36,121 nt of DNA from Hyphomicrobiales bacterium (GCA_947455995.1 CANGQA010000022.1:1-36121); one strand, 5' to 3'. Shown: positions 10,762 through 19,284, numbered from the stretch's first letter. Made by a program: numbers and translations. The notes: generated by a model not told the origin, from the letters alone.

Positions 10762-10965
10762 TTAGAAGCACCAAGCCAAAGCCGCTGAAACAAGCGCCGT
10801 AAACACAGCCTCGCCGTGCAGCCACCACAAGGCAAGCCCGCCGCCCAACAGCACCACGCCCAGGCCGAAAACCAGCCCCGCCACCAGTCTGTTATAGCCC
10901 TTATCGGGCATGATCGGGACAGACGGATCCATAGCCACCACCGTTTCTGGCCCCATCGCAATCAT
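10762..10965 (-). CDS. Small two-helix membrane protein, function unknown
   Basis: A 67-residue frame 34 bp upstream of the SCO1 gene. A short polar N-terminus is followed by two likely membrane helices (LVAGLVFGLGVVLLGGGLAL and FTALVSAALAWCF), separated by WWLHGE. The hydrophobic pattern and tight spacing to SCO1 suggest a real gene. I do not recognise the family. The start is uncertain (Met1, 4, 12 or 19 are possible, none with a strong ribosome binding site). A role in oxidase or copper assembly would be guesswork from the neighbour. Confidence 0.5.
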   Translation of the reverse strand: MIAMGPETVVAMDPSVPIMPDKGYNRLVAGLVFGLGVVLLGGGLALWWLHGEAVFTALVSAALAWCF

Positions 10966-11040
10966 AACGACAGGTCCGCTTTATTCTATCGCTGAACCGA
11001 GGGGTGGGGTCAATCAGCATGACAGGCCCGTAAGGCAATT

Positions 11041-11115
11041 TGGAGCGGGAGAAGGGAATCGAACCCTCGACATACAGCTTGGGAAGCTGTCGTTCTACCA
11101 CTGAACTACTCCCGC
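11041..11115 (-). tRNA. tRNA-Gly (anticodon CCC)
   Basis: The minus strand folds into a complete cloverleaf. The acceptor GCGGGAG/CTCCCGC (11109-11115 with 11045-11051) is followed by discriminator T and an encoded CCA (11041-11043). The anticodon stem ACAGC/GCTGT holds loop TTCCCAA, giving anticodon CCC, which reads GGG codons. The T-loop is GGTTCGATTCC. It is a single tRNA, not in a cluster. Confidence 0.95.
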
Positions 11116-11197
11116 ATCTCTGCCTTGATACTGCCATCACAGGGCATGATGCAAGCCCGATCGACAGCACCGGGCTGCCAAAAATCCAATAACGCGA

Positions 11198-12307
11198 CTA
11201 AACAGACTTGAAATGCTTCGAGAGCTTCAGGCTTTGCCCCTGATAATTGGAGCCCTGCGCGACCCCGTAAAGTGAACGGGGACGTTCTGCCATCCGCTCA
11301 TAAACCAACCGGCCGACGATCTGCCCGTCTTCGAGAATAAACGGCACATCGCGCGAGCGTACTTCCAGCACAGCGCGGGTATTGCGGGCTCCCGCCGAAG
11401 CGTGACCGAAACCGGGATCGAAGAAACCAGCATAATGCACCCGAAACTCGCCAACCAGCGGATCAAAGGGGGTCATTTCCGCCGCATAGTCTGGCGGAAC
11501 GCAAACAGCCTCCTTGGAAGCCAGGATATAGAACTGGCCCGGATCGAGGATCAGTTCACTGCGACCATGGCGGGTGTGCAGCGGCTCCCAGAAATCCAGC
11601 ACATCATAACCTGCAATGCGATCCATATCGACAAGACCGGTGAACCGCTTCGCACGATAGCCGACCAGACCATCCTGCCCGAAGCCCGACAGATCGACAC
11701 CGACTGCCACACCATTCTGGATCGAGGCATGAGCAGCGTCGACCAGCTTTTCCTTGTCCTGCACCTGCGCCAATTCAGTATCGCTGAGACGCGCCTCGCC
11801 ATTACGCAAGCGGATCTGTGCCAATGCGGTGCCCGTACGCACCAGAACGGGGAAGGTGCGAGGCGAAATTTCCAGAAACAGCGGTCCGTGATAGAGCGGA
11901 TCAATCTGGTCGAAGCGGGTGGCGCGATCGGTAATCACACGGGTAAACACGTCGAGGCGCCCGGTCGAGCTTTTAGGATTGGCCGCAGCCAGCACCCCTT
12001 CGGGCAGCGCCAGCGATTCCAGCAACTCGGCGACATAGACAGCACCGGTTTCCAGCACCGCACCATGCGTCAGATCGATCTCGTGCAAGGCGACATCGCG
12101 CAAACGCTCCGACACCGTTTGTCCGGGGCCGGGTAAAAAGCTTGCGCGCACCCGATAGACCTTGGCGCCAAGCCGCACATCCATGCTGGCCGGCTGGATC
12201 TGTTTGGCACCCGCCGGCTGTGCAAGCGAAATTGCCCCTTCGGCAATGAGCTGTTCAAGGCTCTGCGAGGGCAGAATACCAACCGGATGCGTTGCTGGTG
12301 TCGCCAT
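11198..12307 (-). CDS. dcd: 2'-Deoxycytidine 5'-triphosphate deaminase, long form
   Basis: It converts dCTP to dUTP, the precursor supply for dTMP; dUTP is then removed by the dUTPase encoded at 19281-19733. At 369 residues it is about twice the classical enzyme, the form common in alphaproteobacteria, where two dUTPase-like folds are fused. The first half carries the nucleotide-binding region AAANPKSSTGRLDVFTR and SMDVRLG. The second half repeats the fold (SELILDPGQFYILASKE, then FDPGFGHASAG). It starts 24 bp after the fabI stop on the same strand, so it may be the last gene of the fabA-fabB-fabI transcript. Confidence 0.9.
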   Translation of the reverse strand: MATPATHPVGILPSQSLEQLIAEGAISLAQPAGAKQIQPASMDVRLGAKVYRVRASFLPGPGQTVSERLRDVALHEIDLTHGAVLETGAVYVAELLESLALPEGVLAAANPKSSTGRLDVFTRVITDRATRFDQIDPLYHGPLFLEISPRTFPVLVRTGTALAQIRLRNGEARLSDTELAQVQDKEKLVDAAHASIQNGVAVGVDLSGFGQDGLVGYRAKRFTGLVDMDRIAGYDVLDFWEPLHTRHGRSELILDPGQFYILASKEAVCVPPDYAAEMTPFDPLVGEFRVHYAGFFDPGFGHASAGARNTRAVLEVRSRDVPFILEDGQIVGRLVYERMAERPRSLYGVAQGSNYQGQSLKLSKHFKSV

Positions 12308-12331
12308 GCTTGAGTATCCCGCTTGCTCTGC

Positions 12332-13180
12332 TTATTCGGCTGCCTGCCCCTGCGTCGCCTGTTCTGCCGCTGTTTCGGCGGCATCGACGGTTTTCAACGC
12401 ATCAGGGCTTGGCATCGAGATGATGTTGTAGCCCGAATCCACATAATGGATTTCGCCGGTGACGCCGGTCGACAGGTCCGACAGGAGATACAGGCCGGAA
12501 CCGCCGATTTCTTCGATCGACACAGTCCGGCGCAATGGCGCATGACGCTTTTGATAGTTGAACATCAGGCGGGCATCGGCAATACCGGCTCCTGCCAAAG
12601 TCCGCACCGGCCCCGCAGAAATGGCATTGACGCGGATATTATCAGGGCCGTAATCACTCGCCAGATAGCGAACGGAGGCCTCCAGCGCAGCCTTGGCTAC
12701 GCCCATCACATTGTAATTCGGCATCACCTTGACCGAACCGGCATAAGTCAGAGTGATCATGCTTCCGCCCTTGGACATCAGACAGGCGGCCCTTTTGGCA
12801 ATTTCGGTAAAGGAAAAGCAAGAAATAAGCATCGTCCGGCTGAAATTGTCGCGGGACGTGTCAGCATAACGGCCTTTCAGCTCGTTTTTGTCTGAAAACG
12901 CCACCGCATGTACAAGGAAATCAATGCTGCCCCATTTCTGCTTGAGCGCCTCGAACACCGCATCCACCGAGTCGATATCCTCGACATCGCAGGACAGAAC
13001 CAGATCCGAGCCGACACTCTCGGCCAGCGGGGCTACGCGTTTGCGCAGCGATTCGCCTTGATAGGTGAATGCGATTTCCGCACCCTGATCGGCAAGAGCC
13101 TTGGCAATGCCCCACGCGATGGAGTGGTCGTTGGCCACTCCCATAACCAGCCCGCGCTTACCGCGCATGAGTAATGACAT
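12332..13180 (-). CDS. fabI: Enoyl-[acyl-carrier-protein] reductase (NADH)
   Basis: It catalyses the last reduction of the fatty acid elongation cycle. I choose the ATG at 13180 (MSLLMRGKRGLVMGVAN) because GGGGA lies eight bases upstream, whereas the ATG five codons earlier has no ribosome binding site. This gives 282 residues and puts the catalytic pair at Tyr156 and Lys163 (PNYNVMGVAKAALE), the numbering of E. coli FabI. The NAD-binding GVANDHSIAWGIAKAL and the INAISAGPVRTLA loop are also present. The Ala/Glu/Gln-rich tail from about 262 is an extension beyond the core fold. It is third in the fabA-fabB-fabI row. Confidence 0.96.
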   Translation of the reverse strand: MSLLMRGKRGLVMGVANDHSIAWGIAKALADQGAEIAFTYQGESLRKRVAPLAESVGSDLVLSCDVEDIDSVDAVFEALKQKWGSIDFLVHAVAFSDKNELKGRYADTSRDNFSRTMLISCFSFTEIAKRAACLMSKGGSMITLTYAGSVKVMPNYNVMGVAKAALEASVRYLASDYGPDNIRVNAISAGPVRTLAGAGIADARLMFNYQKRHAPLRRTVSIEEIGGSGLYLLSDLSTGVTGEIHYVDSGYNIISMPSPDALKTVDAAETAAEQATQGQAAE

Positions 13181-13231
13181 TCCTGGGTTCCCCATTATTA
13201 GAGCCGCCTCAATCCTGCTGCCGTTTCAGGC

Positions 13232-14455
13232 TCAGGCGTCCAAGCGCTTCATGACGATGGTGGCATTGGTGCCGCCAAAACCGAAGGAATTCGACAAGAC
13301 CGCACCAATGTGGGCATTGTCGATGCGCTTACGCACAATCGGCATATCCGCAAAAGCCGGATCAATTTCCTGAATATTCGCGCTTTCGCAGATGAAGTGG
13401 TTATTCATCATCAGCAGCGAGTAGATTGCTTCCTGCACACCCGTTGCGCCCAAGGAATGGCCTGTCAGTGATTTGGTGGCAGAAATCGGCGGGCAGGCAT
13501 CGCCTGCCCCGAAAACGGCACGAATGGCCTCGATTTCTTTGATATCACCGACCGGCGTAGAGGTCGCATGTGGGTTGATATAGTCGATTTTGGCGGTAAC
13601 ACCGGCCAAAGCTTGTTTCATACACCGGATCGCGCCCTCACCAGAGGGGGCCACCATGTCGTAACCATCGGACGTGGCACCATAACCGACAATTTCGCCA
13701 TAAATTTTCGCGCCGCGCGCTTTGGCATGTTCAAGCTCTTCAAGAACCAGCACGCCCGCGCCTCCGGCAATCACGAAGCCATCGCGATTGGCGTCATAGG
13801 CACGCGAGGCGGTATGCGGGGTGTCATTATATTTACTCGACATCGCACCCATCGCATCGAAAAGCACTGACATCGACCAATCGAGTTCCTCGCAGCCGCC
13901 GGCGAACATCACATCCTGCTTGCCATACTGGATCATCTCATAGGCATTGCCGATGCAATGGTTGGACGTGGCGCAAGCCGAGGAGATCGAATAATTGACT
14001 CCCTTGATCTTGAACCATGTTGCCAGAGTTGCCGAAGCCGTTGAAGACATTGCCTTGGGCACGGCAAAAGGACCGACGCGCTTGGGGCCTTTATCGAGTG
14101 CGATATTGGCAGCTTCCACGATGGTGCGTGCCGAAGGACCGCCCGAACCCATGATGATGCCAGTACGCTCGTTGGAAATGTCGGATTCCTCAAGACCGGA
14201 ATCGAGAATGGCCTGATCCATGGCCACATGGTTCCATGCCGTGCCTGTCGCGTGAAACCGCATGGCGCGGCGATCAACCACTTCGGAAGGATCCAGCGTC
14301 GGTTCACCATGCACATGGCAACGGAAACCGAGTTCGGCATAGCGGGGGGCTGCAATAATGCCCGAGCGGGCCTCATGCAATGAGGAAAGCACTTCCTGGG
14401 TATTGTTTCCGATTGAGGAGACAATCCCCATGCCTGTGACTACGACGCGTCTCAT
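13232..14455 (-). CDS. fabB: 3-Oxoacyl-[acyl-carrier-protein] synthase I
   Basis: Condensing enzyme of fatty acid elongation, needed in the FabA-FabB route to unsaturated fatty acids. It starts at ATG 14455 ([14 protein letters not shown]), preceded by AAGGAAGG, giving 407 residues. The catalytic triad is visible: Cys161 in [12 protein letters not shown], His296 in NPHATSTP and His333 in [12 protein letters not shown], with Lys328. The [13 protein letters not shown] context fits KAS I more than KAS II, as does the adjacent fabA. The frame extends 13 codons upstream without family similarity. It lies 172 bp after fabA, a gap that can form a nested RNA structure. Confidence 0.95.
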   Translation of the reverse strand: MRRVVVTGMGIVSSIGNNTQEVLSSLHEARSGIIAAPRYAELGFRCHVHGEPTLDPSEVVDRRAMRFHATGTAWNHVAMDQAILDSGLEESDISNERTGIIMGSGGPSARTIVEAANIALDKGPKRVGPFAVPKAMSSTASATLATWFKIKGVNYSISSACATSNHCIGNAYEMIQYGKQDVMFAGGCEELDWSMSVLFDAMGAMSSKYNDTPHTASRAYDANRDGFVIAGGAGVLVLEELEHAKARGAKIYGEIVGYGATSDGYDMVAPSGEGAIRCMKQALAGVTAKIDYINPHATSTPVGDIKEIEAIRAVFGAGDACPPISATKSLTGHSLGATGVQEAIYSLLMMNNHFICESANIQEIDPAFADMPIVRKRIDNAHIGAVLSNSFGFGGTNATIVMKRLDA

Positions 14456-14554
14456 GTCCAGCCTTCCTTCTCGTTCGCACCAATAACGGGGCATGACGGG
14501 AACACCCGATTGCCAGCCTCGGTTCAGTTACACTTTGCAGGGCCACGGTTTTTG

Positions 14555-14629
14555 GACCTGACAGCTCCCCGTTTTGCCTCCGATCAAGGCCAAAACGGGC
14601 TACCCCACGCCTGAGAAACGTGTCAGGTC
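14555..14629 (-). promoter_or_regulatory. Nested RNA secondary structure between fabA and fabB
   Basis: An outer 9-bp perfect stem, GACCTGACA (14555-14563) with TGTCAGGTC (14621-14629), encloses an inner stem CCCGTTTTG (14568-14576) with CAAAACGGG (14591-14599) plus three more pairs. The outer stem includes two bases of the fabA stop codon. A small competing hairpin CCTGA/TCAGG uses part of the same strand. No U-run follows, so it is not a standard terminator. Confidence 0.5.
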
Positions 14630-15131
14630 AGCTTTTGAACAGCCCGACACGCAAATCATTTGCCTCGTATATACGACGGCCATCGGCTTCGAGCCAGCCA
14701 TCAGCAATGCCGAGCACCAGTTTCGAGCGGAATACGCGCTTCAGATCGACCCCGTAGACCACATTTTTTACGGTAGGGAGAACCTGATCGCTGAATTTAA
14801 CCTCGCCAACGCCCAAAGCGCGGCCTCGCCCTTCAGCGCCCAGCCAACCCAGATAGAACCCGCACAACTGCCACAAAGCATCAAGACCGAGACAGCCTGG
14901 CATCACCGGATCGCCTTGGAAGTGGCATGGGAAGAACCACAAATCAGGGCTGATTTTCAATTCCGCGCGCACACAGCCTTTTCCGTGCGGTCCGCCTGTT
15001 TCGGAAATTTCCGAAATCCTGTCGAACATCAGCATCGGTGGAGAGGGCAATTGTGCATTGCCGGGCCCGAACAATTCCCCGCGCCCGCAGGCCAGAAGAT
15101 CCTCATATTCGTAACTTGAACGCTGTTGCAT
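14628..15131 (-). CDS. fabA: 3-Hydroxydecanoyl-ACP dehydratase/isomerase
   Basis: It dehydrates 3-hydroxydecanoyl-ACP and isomerises the trans-2 to the cis-3 decenoyl form, the branch point for unsaturated fatty acids. The active-site His70 ([14 protein letters not shown]) and Asp84 (LGLDALWQ) are present. I use the Met at 15131 ([13 protein letters not shown], 167 residues) because it aligns with homologues and gives the E. coli active-site numbering. Met codons at 15149 and 15209 are alternatives, and none has a well-spaced Shine-Dalgarno. It is followed by fabB and fabI, and is divergent from irr. Confidence 0.94.
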   Translation of the reverse strand: MQQRSSYEYEDLLACGRGELFGPGNAQLPSPPMLMFDRISEISETGGPHGKGCVRAELKISPDLWFFPCHFQGDPVMPGCLGLDALWQLCGFYLGWLGAEGRGRALGVGEVKFSDQVLPTVKNVVYGVDLKRVFRSKLVLGIADGWLEADGRRIYEANDLRVGLFKS

Positions 15132-15376
15132 CTCCCCGGTGGACTCCATTTTGTAAGTGGCAGGCGATTGAAGCGGCAGGATGTATGGTTTCAGTCTCTC
15201 ATGTGGCATTTCAGAGCTGCATTTTCAACAGGCCTGATCACTCTTGGTAACACAATGTAACAAGTTGAGAAAGATGGGTTGCGCCACGTTCTTGGCCATC
15301 ACGCTGATCGGCGGTTGCGATCAGCCGCCAACTTTCCTATATTCCCGTGACTTCATGTCTGCAGATTGGCATTAGA

Positions 15377-15862
15377 ATGGCTTTAACTGTTCCGCATTCT
15401 TCAAAACGGCTTCCGCAGCCTTCGGCCGAGTGGAATGACGACAGCGGCTGTCTGGTCCACAACCTGCGCCACAAATTGCGCCATGCGGGCTTGCGACCGA
15501 CACGGCAGCGGGTTGGTTTGGGCTGGCTGTTGTTTGCCCGCGGCGACCGGCATGTGACCGCAGAAATGCTCTATGAGGAAGCCAATCGCTCGCGGGTGTC
15601 TGTCTCGCTGGCGACCGTCTATAATACCCTGCACCAGTTCAAAGAGGCCGGTTTGCTTCGTGAAGTCGCGGTTGACGGCTCGCGCACCTATTTCGATACG
15701 AATACCGGTGACCACCATCATTTCTATATCGAAAACGAAAACCAGCTTCGCGATATCGACGGGACGCATATCGAGGTAGGCCGCCTGCCCGATATTCCCG
15801 AAGGCATGGAAGTGGCCCGCGTCGATGTGATCGTGCGACTGCGGCGCAAAATCAGACCCTGA
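15377..15862 (+). CDS. irr: Iron response regulator Irr (Fur family)
   Basis: Haem/iron-responsive transcription factor of alphaproteobacteria that represses haem synthesis and other iron-costly genes when iron is low. The winged helix has HKLRHAGLRPTRQRVGLGWLL (about 32-52) and the recognition helix VSLATVYNTLHQF (76-88). The dimerisation domain carries the His cluster DHHHFY (His113-115), the haem-binding site known in Irr. The N-terminus has GCLV but no Cys-Pro haem regulatory motif of the Bradyrhizobium type. The start is uncertain: ATG 15377 (161 residues) or GTG 15347. It is divergent from fabA; the intergenic region holds both promoters. Confidence 0.88.
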   Translation: MALTVPHSSKRLPQPSAEWNDDSGCLVHNLRHKLRHAGLRPTRQRVGLGWLLFARGDRHVTAEMLYEEANRSRVSVSLATVYNTLHQFKEAGLLREVAVDGSRTYFDTNTGDHHHFYIENENQLRDIDGTHIEVGRLPDIPEGMEVARVDVIVRLRRKIRP

Positions 15863-15877
15863 CCACGTCAAGGCTGA

Positions 15878-16426
15878 TTATTCCACCGGCTCCTCGGGAT
15901 AAACTCCCCACAAACGCTCTTGTTTGATAAAGCCGTCGAAACCTTCGCCGTTCACGCGGCACCAATGGCCATCACAGCGTTTGACCATCACCTGGACATT
16001 GGGTTGCAGCATTGCGACCACAGGCGCGGTCTCATCGGCCTTGGCATGCAGCTGCAATGTCCCCTCTTTCATCCAGGGCGCCACAAGGCCTGTGCGTCGC
16101 CCCGACAGCAACGAATGCAGAACCCAGCCTTCGGTTCCATCCGAATCGCGGATCCGCCGCCATGTCTCGAATTCGGCGGTGATTTCAATCGGAAGGCCGG
16201 ATCTTTGATAGATCCAGATGGTTTTGTGATCCTTGCTGGGACCCTCGCGCAGATTGATTCGATCCGATTTCAGGCTCGCAAATCGCGGCAAGGGGAGATT
16301 CGTGACCGGTCCGACACCCGCTTTGGCCGCCTTGGCAACCGGCGACGCCAGCATCAGGGCCAGACAAAACACAGTGAAAAATCCGGATATCAGCATCCCT
16401 AATCGCGTAATTGGTTGTTGGATCAC
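15878..16426 (-). CDS. Secreted bacterial SH3-domain protein
   Basis: I choose the GTG at 16426 because AGGAG (16436-16440) sits nine bases upstream. This gives 182 residues, beginning with a signal peptide (hydrophobic MLISGFFTVFCLALMLASPVAKA, about 11-33). Two SH3-like repeats follow: one beginning SDRINLREGPSKDHKTIW and ending EGWVLHSLLSGRR, and a second from GTLQLHAKADETAPVVAML to GFIKQERLWGVYP. Such proteins act in the periplasm, often binding peptidoglycan peptides; no catalytic domain is present. It converges with irr (gap 15 bp) and is divergent from the dehydrogenase gene. Confidence 0.85.
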   Translation of the reverse strand: MIQQPITRLGMLISGFFTVFCLALMLASPVAKAAKAGVGPVTNLPLPRFASLKSDRINLREGPSKDHKTIWIYQRSGLPIEITAEFETWRRIRDSDGTEGWVLHSLLSGRRTGLVAPWMKEGTLQLHAKADETAPVVAMLQPNVQVMVKRCDGHWCRVNGEGFDGFIKQERLWGVYPEEPVE

Positions 16427-16685
16427 GGTCTGATGCTCCTTTCTACTCACGTCTGGGCCGTTGTTTTTCCGCTCTTGTCTGGCTATGCAAGAGATGGAAG
16501 TATTTTTGAACAGGGTCTCGGACAGGTCTTGCTTCAGCCTACTCATCGCGCCTGAGGCGTTAAAGAGTGGTAAACTGGCAGCACAGATCGTCTATGATCC
16601 ATCCTTATCCGTTGCCTGCCGTCTATGGCAGGATCAAAACGGAGGCGGTGAAAAACGGGGATCAGTTTTTGATCGGGAGCCAATA

Positions 16686-17681
16686 ATGTCGAAAAAGAAA
16701 CCCTTGGTCATTGTGACCCGCAAATTGCCGGATGTCATCGAAACGCGGATGCGCGAATTGTTTGATGCCCAACTCAATGTCTCCGACAGGCCTTTCACCC
16801 AGTCAGATCTCCTGGAAGCCGTCAGGACCGCCGATGTTCTGGTGCCGACCGTAACTGACAGGATCGATGCCGGAGTTCTGGCGCAAGCGGGAGAAAATCT
16901 GCGTTTGATCTCCAATTTCGGCAATGGCGTTGACAATGTCGATGTGCAATCGGCCCTTTCGCGCGGTATTACGGTCACAAATACGCCGGGGGTGCTGACC
17001 GAAGACACGGCCGATATGACCATGGCACTGATCATGGCGGTGGCGCGACGGATTCCCGAAGGGGCCAAGGTCATCACCGATGAGCAATGGCATGGCTGGT
17101 CTCCCACATGGATGCTCGGCCACCGCATTACCGGCAAACGTCTGGGTATTGTCGGCATGGGGCGCATCGGTCTGGCCGTTGCCCGGCGTGCCCGCGCTTT
17201 CGGCTTGCAAGTGCATTACCACAACCGCCGCCGTGTTGCTGCCAGCATCGAGGAATCGGTCGAAGCGACCTATTGGGACTCTCTCGACCAGATGCTGGCC
17301 CGCATGGACATTGTTTCTGTCCATTGCCCCCATACGCCGGCCACCTATCATCTTCTGTCAGGCCGACGCCTGAAGCTGATGAAGCGCGATGCAATGATCG
17401 TAAACACAGCGCGCGGTGAAATTATCGACGAATCCTCCCTGATCCGCATGCTGGAATCTGACGAGCTGGGCGGCGCGGGGCTGGATGTCTTCGAACATGA
17501 ACCCGCCATTTCGCCGCGGATGCTGAAACTGGCCAAGGCCAATAAGCTGGTTGTGTTGCCTCATATGGGCTCGGCAACCATCGAGGGCCGGATCGATATG
17601 GGCGAAAAAGTCATCATTAACATCAAGACCTTTATGGACGGCCACCGCCCGCCAGACCGCGTCTTGCCTGCAATGCTCTGA
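16686..17681 (+). CDS. D-isomer-specific 2-hydroxyacid dehydrogenase (glyoxylate reductase-like)
   Basis: NAD(P)-dependent reductase of 2-oxoacids; glyoxylate or hydroxypyruvate is the likely substrate. It starts at ATG 16686 with GGGAG upstream (331 residues). The frame is open for 75 codons earlier, but that part lacks family sequence. The Rossmann motif is GIVGMGRIGLAVARRA (about 156-171). Catalytic residues are Arg in NTARGEIID, Glu in VFEHEP and His in LPHMGSAT. The substrate loop is NFGNGVDNVD. A strong bidirectional terminator follows. The exact substrate cannot be read from sequence. Confidence 0.88.
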   Translation: MSKKKPLVIVTRKLPDVIETRMRELFDAQLNVSDRPFTQSDLLEAVRTADVLVPTVTDRIDAGVLAQAGENLRLISNFGNGVDNVDVQSALSRGITVTNTPGVLTEDTADMTMALIMAVARRIPEGAKVITDEQWHGWSPTWMLGHRITGKRLGIVGMGRIGLAVARRARAFGLQVHYHNRRRVAASIEESVEATYWDSLDQMLARMDIVSVHCPHTPATYHLLSGRRLKLMKRDAMIVNTARGEIIDESSLIRMLESDELGGAGLDVFEHEPAISPRMLKLAKANKLVVLPHMGSATIEGRIDMGEKVIINIKTFMDGHRPPDRVLPAML

Positions 17682-17693
17682 TTATAAACATGA

Positions 17694-17718
17694 AAAAGGC
17701 GGCTTGAAGCCGCCTTTT
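17694..17718. terminator. Bidirectional intrinsic terminator
   Basis: AAAAGGCGGCTT (17694-17705) and AAGCCGCCTTTT (17707-17718) form a 12-base perfect inverted repeat around one base, in practice a GC-rich stem with a TTGAA loop. A/T runs on both sides let it end both the dehydrogenase (plus) and cysK (minus) transcripts, which converge here. Confidence 0.9.
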
Positions 17719-17741
17719 ATATGATAGCGGCGAATACGAGA

Positions 17742-18710
17742 TCACAGCCCGTCGAACAGGGCCGAAGAGAGATAGCGTTCGGCAAAACTGGGAATGATCA
17801 CCACGATGGACTTGCCGGCCATGTCGGCTCTCTTGGCGAGCTCGACAGCCGCAGTCACCGCAGCGCCCGAGGAAATGCCCGTTGGAATCCCTTCCAACCG
17901 CGCCAATTTTCGGGCCATATCGAATGCGCTCTGGTTGCCGACAGTGATCACCTCATCAATCACCGAGCGATCCAGAATATCAGGCACAAAACCCGCTCCG
18001 ATGCCCTGTATCTTATGGGGGCCAGGCTGGCCGCCCGACAGAACCGGCGAATCTTCAGGCTCCACTGCGACGACTTTGACCGAGGGACGGCGGGCTTTCA
18101 GTACCTGACCAACCCCGGTGATGGTCCCGCCCGTGCCCACTCCGGATACAAAATAATCGATTTGGCCATCGGTATCATTCCAGATTTCTTCCGCGGTGGT
18201 CTTGCGGTGAATATCGGGATTGGCAGGATTTTTGAACTGTTGCGGGATGATTGACCCCGGAATCGAGGCCTTCAACTCCTCCGCGCGGGCAATCGCCGCT
18301 TTCATACCGCCGCCTGCCGGGGTCAACTCCAACTGCACACCCAACAGAGCCAGCATTTTTCGACGCTCGATCGACATCGATTCAGGCATGACAATAATCA
18401 GCCGATACCCGCGGGCAGCAGCGACAAAGGCCAGTCCGATTCCGGTATTGCCCGAGGTCGGTTCAATCAGCGTGGTGCCCGGGGTCAGAACGCCATCGGC
18501 CTCCAGCGCATCGATCATCGCCACGCCAATACGGTCTTTCACACTCGCAAGCGGGTTGAAAAATTCCAGCTTGGCCAACAGATTTGCATGAACACCGCTG
18601 TCCTTGGCGATGCGGTCAAGCCGCACCAGCGGCGTATCGCCGATCGTCTCAGTGATGGAATCATAAATCCGGCCGCGACCGGGTTTGTGGGAGGCTTTGT
18701 GATGAGTCAT
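17742..18710 (-). CDS. cysK: Cysteine synthase A (O-acetylserine sulfhydrylase)
   Basis: PLP enzyme that makes cysteine from O-acetylserine and sulfide. It has 322 residues. The PLP lysine is Lys58 in [11 protein letters not shown], the substrate loop is TSGNTG (85-90), and the phosphate-binding loop is [13 protein letters not shown] 18710 is preceded by AGGAG at good spacing. Upstream lie a leader with two competing hairpins and a promoter overlapped by a near-perfect palindrome, then the Rrf2 regulator gene on the same strand. The extra basic N-terminus ([13 protein letters not shown]) precedes the core. A bidirectional terminator follows. Confidence 0.95.
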   Translation of the reverse strand: MTHHKASHKPGRGRIYDSITETIGDTPLVRLDRIAKDSGVHANLLAKLEFFNPLASVKDRIGVAMIDALEADGVLTPGTTLIEPTSGNTGIGLAFVAAARGYRLIIVMPESMSIERRKMLALLGVQLELTPAGGGMKAAIARAEELKASIPGSIIPQQFKNPANPDIHRKTTAEEIWNDTDGQIDYFVSGVGTGGTITGVGQVLKARRPSVKVVAVEPEDSPVLSGGQPGPHKIQGIGAGFVPDILDRSVIDEVITVGNQSAFDMARKLARLEGIPTGISSGAAVTAAVELAKRADMAGKSIVVIIPSFAERYLSSALFDGL

Positions 18711-18722
18711 GGGATGCTCCTG

Positions 18723-18755
18723 TAAGGCCGCAATCTGGCCTTATCAGGTCAGATT
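18723..18755 (-). promoter_or_regulatory. Two mutually exclusive hairpins in the cysK leader
   Basis: Hairpin 1 pairs 18732-18740 with 18747-18755 (9 bp, one mismatch, 6-base loop). Hairpin 2 pairs TAAGGCC (18723-18729 on the plus strand) with GGCCTTA (18737-18743), a perfect 7-bp stem. They share bases 18737-18740, so only one can form. Hairpin 2 ends directly beside the cysK ribosome binding site (AGGAG), which suggests control of translation. Confidence 0.4.
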
Positions 18756-18761
18756 ATCCGC

Positions 18762-18790
18762 ATGATATAAATTTACAAAAATTTTTGCAA
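18762..18790 (-). promoter_or_regulatory. Candidate cysK promoter overlapped by a palindromic operator
   Basis: On the minus strand, TTGCAA (18785-18790) is followed by a 17-bp spacer and TATCAT (18762-18767), about 50 bp before the cysK ATG. The palindrome CAAAAATTTTTG (18776-18787), extended with one mismatch per arm to 18773-18790, covers the -35 and part of the spacer. That is a good position for a repressor such as the Rrf2 protein encoded just upstream. Confidence 0.5.
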
Positions 18791-18810
18791 TATGAAAATA
18801 TATAACATAA

Positions 18811-19284
18811 TTAAATTGTAAAATCGGCATTTAAGGCATATCCACCTTCCAGGCCTTGCTGTTCGGCCTTGGCGCACAGATCCTCGACACTCATCTGGTC
18901 GAGAGCCTGCAAGAAGGCTTCGCTGGCCAGGTGGATCATTGGTACGACCACTTTGTTCACCAATGCGGAATCGATCGTGCGCGAGTCTCCATCGTCCGTT
19001 GCATGGCCCAGACTGGCACGGACGATGTCGCCAGCGCTGATCCTGCGGCGTTCACGGGCAAGGCTATAACCGCCGCGCGGGCCGCGCATCCCTTTCAGAA
19101 TTCCGGCCCTCACAAGGGTTTGCAACAGAGATTCCAGATGGCGGGGCGGCAGATGATGGCGCGCGGCCATTTGTTTGGTCGAAACCGGATCCGGTCGAGA
19201 AAACAGAGCCACATCGACAGTGGCGACAATGGCGAGCATCGAGCGACGTGAAAGAACAACCATCTTATCCATTTCCGAATTCAC
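18811..19284 (-). CDS. Rrf2-family transcriptional regulator (cysteine-poor, possibly CymR-like)
   Basis: A 157-residue winged-helix regulator. The DNA-binding part spans about 10-85, with [22 protein letters not shown] as the helix-turn-helix and [13 protein letters not shown] as the wing typical of Rrf2. The three-cysteine Fe-S motif of IscR is absent; the only cysteine is in DLCAKAEQQ. So it is unlikely to be a standard Fe-S sensor. The GTG start overlaps the dut stop by four bases (GTGA); ATG 19272 is an alternative. It ends 100 bp upstream of cysK, which makes control of cysteine synthesis plausible, as for CymR in Firmicutes (inference). Confidence 0.85.
   Translation of the reverse strand: MNSEMDKMVVLSRRSMLAIVATVDVALFSRPDPVSTKQMAARHHLPPRHLESLLQTLVRAGILKGMRGPRGGYSLARERRRISAGDIVRASLGHATDDGDSRTIDSALVNKVVVPMIHLASEAFLQALDQMSVEDLCAKAEQQGLEGGYALNADFTI

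Noticed and set aside
10728-10961. Extended N-terminus of the SCO1 protein
   Set aside because: It is rich in Trp and Cys, typical of out-of-frame reading, and overlaps the better small membrane ORF in another frame.
16461-16685. 75-codon N-terminal extension of the 2-hydroxyacid dehydrogenase
   Set aside because: No family sequence in it, and ATG 16686 has a good ribosome binding site and the expected start of the fold.
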